Position numbers and translations under genes: made by a program. DNA of 64,000 bases from JAPKZH01 sp964537875 (GTDB lineage Bacteria > Acidobacteriota > Aminicenantia > Aminicenantales > UBA4085). Of the stretch, positions 11,437 through 19,800 are shown one piece after another; positions within the stretch are counted from its first letter, which is position 1; the number at the start of each line of letters is the position of its first letter. The stretch lies in assembly GCA_964537875.1 (NCBI GenBank), contig CAZIDN010000007.1, positions 29,688 to 93,687 of the forward strand. Direction: 5' to 3'. The notes beneath the pieces were generated by a model. The model searched no databases, was not told the DNA's origin, and saw only the letters and a program-made list of their open reading frames with translations.

Positions 11437-12198
11437 TTAATATTCCATACCGACGGCCAAGCCAAAGTTGGTGACCGTCGGTCTCTCAAGCAAATGGCGC
11501 ATGTCTTTATCCAGTCGATGGTTCCATTCAAGATGCGGTCGGACATAGAGAAAATCTTTGAGATAGTAGGTCAGGGAGATTTCTACGGCCATCCCGTTAA
11601 AGGCAGATTTTTCCCAAAGGGCATAAACGCCGTTGAACTTGGCATTCGCCCAATCGAACCGCAGGGCCCCGTCGACCGATAATTTCGAGGAAATTTCCCG
11701 GTGGTATTCCAATCCCACTTCTCCGACATAGGCTCCGCCGTACTCCATAAAATCAAAATAATGGGTGGTTTGGATAACAAACGGACCGGCGAGATAAGAC
11801 ACCTGGACAGAAAGTTCTCCGGTCGCAGGCTCTCCTCTCTGGTTAGGATAAATATAGAACTGAATCGCCGGCTCAAACTCAAAATTCTTCCATTTGCCAC
11901 GGTATGAAAGGCGGCAGTCAAATTCATTGAACCGGCCCTGGTTGGGCTCCTGGTTGAGGACAAAATTGCTCCAGCCGGAAAGCGTGAAGCTTGAGCGCGA
12001 GACCCAGACACTTGGCTGGATGACGGCACCCTCGCTCCAAGCGAGTCCCCGCCAGATATAGATGGAGTTAAAATCCGCCTCGCCGCCGAACATCCACGAC
12101 CTCTTTTTTTCTTCGGTGGCCTGGCCAAGGACGAAGAGAGGATACACGATCAAGCCCAAGAAAAAAAATCCGGCGGCGAAACATTTTATCTTTATCAT
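11437..12198 (-). CDS. Putative outer-membrane beta-barrel protein
   Basis: From the ATG at 12198 the product has about 253 residues. A signal peptide (CFAAGFFFLGLIVYPLFVLG) is followed by alternating aromatic/polar strands typical of an 8- to 12-strand barrel (IYIWRGLAWSEG, YRGKWKNFEFEPAIQFYIYP, FGLAVGMEY), ending in an aromatic residue as outer-membrane proteins usually do. The IWRG start resembles TorF-type putative porins, but the match is loose. A TTG 27 bp further upstream is open in frame; the ATG is preferred because GAGAAAGG lies just before it and the signal peptide then starts properly. It may pass sugars or peptides across the outer membrane beside the glycosidases (inference from neighbours). 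Confidence 0.75.
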   Translation of the reverse strand: MIKIKCFAAGFFFLGLIVYPLFVLGQATEEKKRSWMFGGEADFNSIYIWRGLAWSEGAVIQPSVWVSRSSFTLSGWSNFVLNQEPNQGRFNEFDCRLSYRGKWKNFEFEPAIQFYIYPNQRGEPATGELSVQVSYLAGPFVIQTTHYFDFMEYGGAYVGEVGLEYHREISSKLSVDGALRFDWANAKFNGVYALWEKSAFNGMAVEISLTYYLKDFLYVRPHLEWNHRLDKDMRHLLERPTVTNFGLAVGMEY

Positions 12199-12308
12199 AG
12201 ACGCCTTTCTCTCTGCCGGCCACAAACGGCCGCATGATAAAAATCATTCCCCGCGGCAAGTCACGGAGCATATTCGCCGCTCGTCACCTATTATCCCTGA
12301 ATGATCCA

Positions 12309-14339
12309 TTATTTGACAGAAACCGTAGGGAACGAAGAGATCCGCAATCGAGCGCATCCCATCGGAATCAGGGTGATGTCCTCCAGGGGTTCGCTCGTCT
12401 GGACCGGGCTGGCCGGCAGCTCGCCGGCCATGCGCTTTTCCTCCTTCCACAGCGGGATGCGCCTGGCTTTAGCCCTGAGGACGATAGGCGCCGCTTCCGG
12501 CGTGAAAGGCTGGTAGCCCGGCGGCTTTTGAGCGGTGAGGCTGATCGTGGATGCCGGGCTTGCGGGATTAAGGGCGAGCCCGTAGTTCCATGATGTCGTG
12601 GGCAGAATTTCAAAGGCCGGCCACTCGTCCGTCCCGCTATAGCGGTTCCATCTTTCCCCGATCTTCAGAGAATACCAGAGCGGGCCCCGCCGGACGGAAA
12701 CCGCGTTCCCCAGCTTTGTCCAGGTTTTCACTTCGATATTCTGGGGAAGCTCGAGCCGGATTTGATCTCCGTTGGACCAAGTGCGCTTGAGAACGACATA
12801 CGACGAAGGCTGAACCTGGGCTTTTAAATCTTCGCCGTTCACGAGAATTCTCGCGTTCTTCGACCACTCCGGAATCCGCAGATAAAGAGGGAACTCAACA
12901 GACTTGTCTGTCCATAGGGTCAGGTCGATAAAATCTCCGAAGGGATGCCAGGTATCCTCCGCAATCCGGACTTCGGCCCCGTCCCCCACGTTGGCCGTCA
13001 CCTGAGAAGGCGCATAGAGAACGGCGGCCAGCCCGTTGTCCTGCGTGGCCAGCCAAAGATGCTCGGAAAAATAAGGCCAGCCGAAGGCGAAATTGTGCTG
13101 GCAGCAGCGGTAGCTCCAGGGATCGTAAGAGACGAGCGTGCCGCCGTTTTGGAAATCATGATCGCCCGAGCTGTCGCAGGAAATGAGGTTGGGCGCCGTC
13201 AGGTAATGAAGCCCGCGCAGGTCTGGCGTCAAAGCCGCGGGCAGGGAATTAAAAGCGATTTCTTCGCAGCGCTCGGCATACCGCGTGTCTCCGGTGATTT
13301 TCAGGAGCGACTCGTTCGAATACATGAATTCGACCATCGAGCACGTCTCCGCGCCCTGCCGCGGATCGCCGTAGCCCGGCCTGATATTCTCGTCGGCGCC
13401 GAACATGCCGCCCGGTTGCTGGCCGTATTCATCCATGACCTGCCTGTAATTTCGCTCGACGGCCTCCAGATATTTTTTGTCCTTGGCCTGCTGGAAATAC
13501 ACGCCCGGCTGGCGAAAGCCCATGGTGATGTTGACTCCGTGATAGAACGAGCTCGCTTCGAGCTTTTTATCCCTGTCGGCCGTGAGGATGGGAGACGTCC
13601 AGTCCGATGTCCTCTCGAAAAGCCGCCGTCCCAGGTCGAGCAGAAATTTTTCACCGGTCCGGTTATAAAGCCAATAGACGCTCTCGAGGTTATCGCCGCC
13701 TCGCAGCTTCTGCCAGCTTCCCGAGAGGAGCTCGTCCGCGGGCAGGTTGAGCTCGTGGCGAAAATATTTCGTCATGAACGGGACGACACGCTTGTCTCCG
13801 GTCGCTTCATAAAAGCTCTGCAGACAAAAAAGTACGAGCATGTTGGGCCAGAGGTCATGGTTCTTTTTGTTGTCGGCCGGCCCGAAATAGCCGTCCGGCT
13901 GCTGGTTGCTGAGCGCTTCGTCCAGCCATTGCCTCGCCTCGGCGATCAGCGCCGGGTCTTTCAAGATATAGCCGAGGTCGCCGAATCCCTTCAGCCAGTA
14001 GGGCATCTCCTCCCAACCCTTGTCCTTCAAGGTCAGCCAGCCGCTGCCGGAGCTCAAAAATTTACTCAGTTCCTTGAGGCGACCGCTGAATCCGTTCCGC
14101 ATCAGCTGGAGCTGGCTGAGCAGCCAGCCTTTGGGCTCGATCGCCCCGATGGGAAGCTTGATCAGCGGGCTGGACGCGAGGGGTTCCTTGTTCGAGATAT
14201 AATGGCGGTTCTGGCCGACCGTGGCAGGGACCTTCACCATAAAGATGCTTGTATTCAGGCTTTTTTGACCGGCCGATTCGCTCGAGCGGACGGCCAGCAA
14301 ACAAACGGCACAGGCCATAACAAGAAAAACATATTTCAT
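12309..14339 (-). CDS. GH127/DUF1680-family glycosidase (beta-L-arabinofuranosidase-like), secreted
   Basis: The 676-residue product has a signal peptide (VFLVMACAVCLLAVRSSESA) and an (alpha/alpha)6-barrel region with family-typical motifs: PYWLKGFGDLGYILKDP, CSMVEFMYSNESLLKITGD and YRCCQHNFAFGWPYFSEHLW. The paired Cys in the last motif corresponds to the GH127 segment that carries the catalytic Cys and zinc ligands, although the usual CCPPN reads CCQHN here. A C-terminal beta domain follows. Characterised relatives remove beta-L-arabinofuranose; related families act on other sugars, so substrate is uncertain. AAGGAGAG precedes the ATG. The serine hydrolase gene upstream ends 27 bp away on the same strand, so the two may be co-transcribed. 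Confidence 0.85.
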   Translation of the reverse strand: MKYVFLVMACAVCLLAVRSSESAGQKSLNTSIFMVKVPATVGQNRHYISNKEPLASSPLIKLPIGAIEPKGWLLSQLQLMRNGFSGRLKELSKFLSSGSGWLTLKDKGWEEMPYWLKGFGDLGYILKDPALIAEARQWLDEALSNQQPDGYFGPADNKKNHDLWPNMLVLFCLQSFYEATGDKRVVPFMTKYFRHELNLPADELLSGSWQKLRGGDNLESVYWLYNRTGEKFLLDLGRRLFERTSDWTSPILTADRDKKLEASSFYHGVNITMGFRQPGVYFQQAKDKKYLEAVERNYRQVMDEYGQQPGGMFGADENIRPGYGDPRQGAETCSMVEFMYSNESLLKITGDTRYAERCEEIAFNSLPAALTPDLRGLHYLTAPNLISCDSSGDHDFQNGGTLVSYDPWSYRCCQHNFAFGWPYFSEHLWLATQDNGLAAVLYAPSQVTANVGDGAEVRIAEDTWHPFGDFIDLTLWTDKSVEFPLYLRIPEWSKNARILVNGEDLKAQVQPSSYVVLKRTWSNGDQIRLELPQNIEVKTWTKLGNAVSVRRGPLWYSLKIGERWNRYSGTDEWPAFEILPTTSWNYGLALNPASPASTISLTAQKPPGYQPFTPEAAPIVLRAKARRIPLWKEEKRMAGELPASPVQTSEPLEDITLIPMGCARLRISSFPTVSVK

Positions 14340-14366
14340 GGCTCTCTCCTTGCGGAATGGTCCCCT

Positions 14367-15590
14367 TTATTTCTTGAGGATGGCGCCGGCGACGACGTTG
14401 GCCACACGGCATCGTTTGATGACGATTTCGCCCTTGTCGTCGGGATGGACCCTGTTGGTGAGGAAAATCACGACGGTCTCTGTTTCCGGGTCGATCCACA
14501 TCGATGTTCCCGTGTATCCTGTATGTCCGTACGAGCGCGGGCCAAAAATATCGCCAGCCGAGCTAGCATACGCCGAGCTAAGATCCCAGCCCAAGCCGCG
14601 GCCAGCAAAAGCGGCTTTGGGATAGACCGAAGTCATCCGCTCCACGGTGAGAGGGCTGAGAATCCGGACACCCTTGAATTCGCCCTTGTTCAGAAGCATC
14701 TGGGCAAATATGGCTAGGTCATCGGCCGTGGAAAAAAGCCCGGCGTTCCCGGAGACACCTCCCTGGAGCCGGGCCAGAGGATCATGGACGATTCCGACGA
14801 GCGGCTTCTCCTCATAGACTTGCGTCGGGACGCAGAGGCTGAGGAATTTTGGCGGCGGGTTGTAGAACGTATGCCTCATTTTGAGAGGCCGGAAGATATT
14901 TTGTTCGGCGAATTCGGCGATCGTCTTCCCCGTGACCTTTTTGACGATGTAGGCCAGGGTGATATAGCCGAGGCAGCTGTACGTAAACTTCTCTCCCGGC
15001 GGCGCCTCTTTTTTAAGTTGTCCGATTTGGATGACCAGCGTATCGACGGGGCAGGGACGGCCATATTTCTTTTCAACTTCGTCGGCAGGCGTGTATGCCG
15101 GGAGACCGGAGGTGTGGGTCAGAAGATGCCAGAGCCGGGCGTCCTCTCCCGGTTCGACCTTCTTGTTCGGTTCGGTCTTTTCAGCCATGTAAGGAGTAAA
15201 TTCCGAGACATAATCCTTAACTTTTTCATAAAGGCTGAGCTTCCCCTGCTCAGCCAGGATCATGAGGGACGTGGCCGTGGCAATGGGCTTGGTGAGCGAG
15301 GCCATGTCAAAAATCATTTCCGCCGTCATCGGCTTGTGCTGCGGGACCCATTGGCTCTCGCCATAAGCCTCGCGCAGAACGACCTTGCCCTTGCGCGACA
15401 CGAGCAGAACCGCCCCCGGAAAATCCTTACGAGCAATGGCCTCTTTGATGACGACCGATGCCTGGTTGAGGCGATCCTTCGACATGCCGACATCCTCGGC
15501 GCCCGATCGAGGCAGCGTCTTGCGTCCGCAGCTAAGACTGATAAAGAGGATCGCGAGAAGACTGAGGGCAATTTTTTGCGACGATTTCAT
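14367..15590 (-). CDS. Beta-lactamase-family serine hydrolase (class C/esterase type), lipoprotein
   Basis: From the ATG at 15590 the product has 407 residues. It starts with a lipoprotein-like signal (IALSLLAILFISLSC), so it is probably membrane-anchored. The catalytic SxxK is in DMASLTKPIATA. A Tyr motif appears as KFTYSCLGYITLAYI, and the third motif as GHTGYTGTS. These are the marks of the beta-lactamase/penicillin-binding-protein-like family, whose members include esterases, D-Ala-D-Ala peptidases and sugar-acyl hydrolases; antibiotic resistance should not be assumed. The start is set by GGGAGG six bases upstream; the same frame is open for 31 more codons without a signal. It precedes the GH127 gene, suggesting a role in removing acyl groups from glycans (inference). 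Confidence 0.85.
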   Translation of the reverse strand: MKSSQKIALSLLAILFISLSCGRKTLPRSGAEDVGMSKDRLNQASVVIKEAIARKDFPGAVLLVSRKGKVVLREAYGESQWVPQHKPMTAEMIFDMASLTKPIATATSLMILAEQGKLSLYEKVKDYVSEFTPYMAEKTEPNKKVEPGEDARLWHLLTHTSGLPAYTPADEVEKKYGRPCPVDTLVIQIGQLKKEAPPGEKFTYSCLGYITLAYIVKKVTGKTIAEFAEQNIFRPLKMRHTFYNPPPKFLSLCVPTQVYEEKPLVGIVHDPLARLQGGVSGNAGLFSTADDLAIFAQMLLNKGEFKGVRILSPLTVERMTSVYPKAAFAGRGLGWDLSSAYASSAGDIFGPRSYGHTGYTGTSMWIDPETETVVIFLTNRVHPDDKGEIVIKRCRVANVVAGAILKK

Positions 15591-15796
15591 CGGTGCCTCC
15601 CCTGGCTTGGATAAATGGAGGAGTTTCTCATATGCCACCTGAAATCTCCAAACACTATTAACACATTTTGGTGTTCTTTGCAAAACCCTCTAGGCCGGAC
15701 AAGGCTGTGCCGCGCAGGCAGAGAAATCGATTGCGAGGCGCTACGAAGTGTTGGGGAAAGACGATGCCCTATCGGAAGGTGAGATGACGAAGGGCT

Positions 15797-16894
15797 TTAT
15801 TCTTTTATCCCTTCCCGTATTTTGTTGAACTCATCTTTGAGTTCAACAAAGGCCTTGACGATCTCCGGGTCGAAGTGCGTCCCGCTCGAGGCAAGAACGA
15901 TCTTCGTGCTCTCTTCATGAGAAAAAGCGGGTTTATAACAGCGCTTCGCCCTCAAGGTCTCATAGACGTCTGCCACCGCCATGATGCGCCCGGCCAGCGG
16001 GATCGCCTCGCCCGCCAAACCCTGGGGATAGCCGCTGCCGTTCCACTTCTCATGATGAGATCCGGCGATGGTGATTCCCATGTCGAGAAGGGCATTTCCC
16101 GGGTATTTCCGCCGGACGGCCTCCAGAGTATCAGCCCCGAGCCTGGCGTGGGTCTTCATCACTTCGAATTCTTCAGGCGTCAGCTTGCCGGGCTTGAGGA
16201 GAATGTGATCCGGGATGGCGACTTTGCCGATATCGTGCATAGGACTCGCATGAAAAATGTTCTCGACAAAGGCTTCATCAATCTGTCCGCTCCAGCGGGA
16301 GCGCTGTTTCAGCTTGGCGGCCAGCCGTTTGCAAAAAACCTGGACTCGTTCCAGATGCATTCCGGTATCATCATCGCGAGATTCTGCCAACTTGGCCAGG
16401 GCAAATATCATGGCCAGCTGCGTGTCTGAAATTTGCTTCACCTGGGCTTGAACAAGCTTCTCCAATTCGAGGTTATGCATCTCGAGCTCTTTTTGAAGGC
16501 ATCGGAGCTTCAGGTGTGTTTCCACGCGAGCCTGGACTTCCTCAAACTGAAAGGGCTTGGAGATGTAGTCAACTCCGCCGACGGAGAACGCCCTGACTTT
16601 GTCCAGGATTTCGTTAAGAGCGCTGATAAAGATGACGGGGATTTCCTTCAGCTGTCCGTCCGCTTTCAGGCGTTCACAGACTTCGTAGCCGTTCATCTCC
16701 GGCATGTTGATGTCGAGCAGGATCAGGTCCGGCGGGTCGCTCCGGGCCGCTTGAAGGGCCAGAATTCCGCTGGGAACCGGCCTCGTTTTATACCCTCGTT
16801 CCTTCAGCATATTCGCCAACAGCTGGAGGTTGGCCGGGGTATCATCCACGATAAGGACATTCGGCTCAGGTGGATGGGCGATGGATGATTTCAT
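15797..16894 (-). CDS. Response regulator with HD-GYP domain (c-di-GMP phosphodiesterase type)
   Basis: The 365-residue product has an N-terminal receiver (~12-130) with the acidic pocket and phospho-Asp in LILLDINMPEMNGYE, a coiled-coil linker with many Glu/Gln/Leu (~130-165), and an HD-GYP domain. The latter shows HDIGKVAIPDHILLKPGKL near residue 221 and HHEKWNGSGYPQGL, which retains the GYP signature. Active HD-GYP proteins hydrolyse cyclic di-GMP. The start overlaps the stop of the upstream hybrid kinase by 4 bp (ATGA), so the kinase is the obvious phosphodonor and the pair links environmental sensing to c-di-GMP level. Confidence 0.92.
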   Translation of the reverse strand: MKSSIAHPPEPNVLIVDDTPANLQLLANMLKERGYKTRPVPSGILALQAARSDPPDLILLDINMPEMNGYEVCERLKADGQLKEIPVIFISALNEILDKVRAFSVGGVDYISKPFQFEEVQARVETHLKLRCLQKELEMHNLELEKLVQAQVKQISDTQLAMIFALAKLAESRDDDTGMHLERVQVFCKRLAAKLKQRSRWSGQIDEAFVENIFHASPMHDIGKVAIPDHILLKPGKLTPEEFEVMKTHARLGADTLEAVRRKYPGNALLDMGITIAGSHHEKWNGSGYPQGLAGEAIPLAGRIMAVADVYETLRAKRCYKPAFSHEESTKIVLASSGTHFDPEIVKAFVELKDEFNKIREGIKE

Positions 16895-19800
16895 CGGGCG
16901 TTTCTTCTTGTCTGTAAAAGCTCAAGGAGTTCCGAGTATTCAAAACGTTCGATAAGACTTCGCAGTTCCTGGGCGACAAGGATGTTGTGGTCCTCGACGC
17001 CGCCGGCCAACTCCATCATTAGGTCGAAGTCCGCGTTGGTAACGGCGTCCCGCATCTTATTGATGGACTCCTCCGGCAGAACCGACAAAATTTCTGCCGT
17101 CATTGCGCTCATCACCGCGGCGCCGGGCAGCAGTTTTGCGAGCCCAGCCTCATCGGAAAAAACGTACGCAACCCCCAGGAGCTTTCCGATCGTCTCGTAA
17201 AGCACCGCTTCCCGAAAAGGCTTGGCAATAAAATCGTCGGCGCCGGCCCGGAGGGCTTCCTGGCGGTTCTGGGAAAACGCGCTGGCCGATATACTCACGA
17301 TCTTGACGTCCCGGCCGCCGGCGCCGGCCCTGATAAGGCGGATGGCGTCGTAGCCGTCCATCACGGGCATGCGCATGTCCATGAGGATCAGGTGCGGCTG
17401 CCAGGCCGTGAACTCCTCGACGGCTTCTTGGCCGTTGGTCACCTGCCGTGTCTCGAACCCGATATTGCCGAGCATCTGGGAAATGAGCGTCAGGTTCGTG
17501 TCCTCGTCATCGGCAATCAGGATTCGGTACGTCGGCTGTCCCGGCCGGAGGCCTTTCACCCGAGCCGATTCCGGCTTTTTCTTGTCTGAGCCAGCCTCGC
17601 ACTCTCCCAGATGAACATCGAACTTGATTAAGCTCCCAGTCCCGTCCTTGCTGTCGACCGTGATGTCCCCTTCCATCAGGCGGACAAATTCCTTGCTGAT
17701 CGCCAGGCCCAAACCCGTGCCCGATCCAGCCCGGCGGCTATTCTGCGTTTGCTGGAAAGGCTTAAACAGGTTATTCAGTTCCGTTTCCGGAATGCCCACT
17801 CCCGTGTCTTCCACTTCCGCTTGCAAACGAAGTCTGTTCGAACTCTCCTGATTCATATGCACTCTCAGAACGATGCCGCCCTTTTCGGTGAACTTTACGG
17901 CGTTCCCGAGCAGGTTGATGAAGACCTGGCGGAGTTTGCCCTCATCCCCCACGACATAATCAGGTATATGACTTAGGCCCTCCACGGCAAAATCCAGCTT
18001 TTTCGCATCCGTACGCACGCGAAACATCATCTCCAGATCCTCGAGCAGCGCCCGGAGGTCGAATGTCGTGGCGTTGAGAGTCGTCCGGCCGGCTTCTATT
18101 TTCGACATTTCCAGCACATCGTTAATGAGCGCCAGCAGGTGCTCGCCGCTCCGGTTGATGGTGTCAAGATGCTTTCGTTGCTGGGGATTCAGCGTATCAT
18201 CTTGCCCCATCAGCTGGGAAAATCCAAGGATGGCGTTCAGCGGCGTCCGAATCTCATGCGACATATTGGCCAGGAAGATACTCTTGGCCCGGTTGGCCGC
18301 ATCGGCGTCCTGCTTCGCCCCTTCGAGCTCTTTGGTTCGCTCCTTGACAAGTTCCTCGAGGTGCTCCCGGTGCTTGCTCAGCTCTTCCTCCCCCCGCTTG
18401 CGCTCGGTGATGTCGCTGAGAAAATTCAATGTCGCGGGTTTGTCTTCCCAGGCGACCAAGACCGCATCGATCTCCACCCACTTGATGCTCCCGTCTTTGT
18501 TAATCAACCTGAACGCATATCTGGGCAGAGACACATCGCCCTTGAGGCGTCTCAAATAATGCTCGCCCACCATCTGCCGGTCATCCGGATGAACGAACTC
18601 GAGAAAAGGCGAGGAACGCAGTTCTTGCTCCGAATAACCGGATATCTCACTCGCCATACGATTGACGAACTTCAGCATGCCGTCTTGGGCGATGAGGATG
18701 GCTTCGGCGGCGTTTTCCACCAGAGTCCGATATTTCTCTTCGCTCTCTTGCAGCGCTTCTTCGGCCCGCTTGCGCTCGGTGATGTCTTCAATGGTTCCAT
18801 CGAAATATTGGATGCTTCCGTGCTCATCTTTGACGGCAACCGCCGATAGGGAATAAATGAACGGTTTCCCGTCCTTTTTCTCGACGTGTACTTCCTCATT
18901 TCTGATAAATCCTTTGGTGAGCAGCTTTTCGATGAGTCTTTCTCTGTCCTCTACGTTTTGGTATAAATCGGAGAGGTTTAAGGCCAGGAATGCCTTTCTA
19001 TTCTTATAGCCGAACATCCTGACCAGGGCGGGATTGGCCTCCATAAATCGGTTTTTGGGTCCTGCCGTGTTTCTAAAGACGCCGACGTTGATGTTTTCCG
19101 TCAAAGTCCGATACTTCTCCTCATTTTCCTTCAACGCCTGTTCGCCTTTCTTGCGCTCCGTGATGTCTCTGGCGATTCCCAGGACGACCGCTTTTCCCTC
19201 TAATCTTACGGGGTGGGTGCTGATTTCAACCGCGACCTTGCTGCCGTCTTTTCTTTTCAAAATAAATTCATCGGGCCCGGTCGGCTTGCCTCTTAGGTTT
19301 TTGACTAAAAGATAAGCGGCTTTCGGAATAAGCTCCGCAGAAAGCAGGTTCAGCTTCAAAAAGCTCATTCCGACGAGCTCCTCCCTCTTATAGCCCGTCA
19401 GTTTCTCCGCGGCCTTATTGCCGTCAATAAAATGGCCTTTCAGGTCGTTCAAATAGTAGGCGTCGGGAGCAGATTCGAACACAAGTCTGAACCGCTCTTC
19501 CGACCTTTTGAGATCTTCCTCCGCCCGCTTGCGTTCGGTGGTGTCGCGGAAGAATCCAACGAGATACGGCCTGCCGGCAATGGCAACCGTGGTTGCGTTG
19601 ATGTCCGCGTAGAAAATGGTTCCGTCCTTCCTGAGGCAGGGAAGATCCGTGGCTAGCGTTTTCTCTCCCCGTATCTGGGCTTCGAACTCGGCCGCAACGT
19701 GCGACAAAGCATCTTTCGGGTGAATGTTCGAAACGCCTAGAATTCTCAATTCGTCCTCGGTATATCCGAGCATTCGACACATAGCCGGGTTCGCGTACTG

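Noticed and set aside
12945..14717. 590-codon open frame on the plus strand
   Set aside because: It is antisense to the GH127 and serine hydrolase genes, has no recognisable domain or ribosome site, and reflects GC-rich codon structure of the true genes.
14367..15590. Antibiotic-resistance beta-lactamase
   Set aside because: The family motifs fit the wide serine-hydrolase group and the neighbours are glycosidases; nothing points to lactam hydrolysis.
15591..15796. RNA gene between the serine hydrolase and HD-GYP genes
   Set aside because: No cloverleaf, conserved block or strong hairpin was found; it appears to be plain intergenic sequence.
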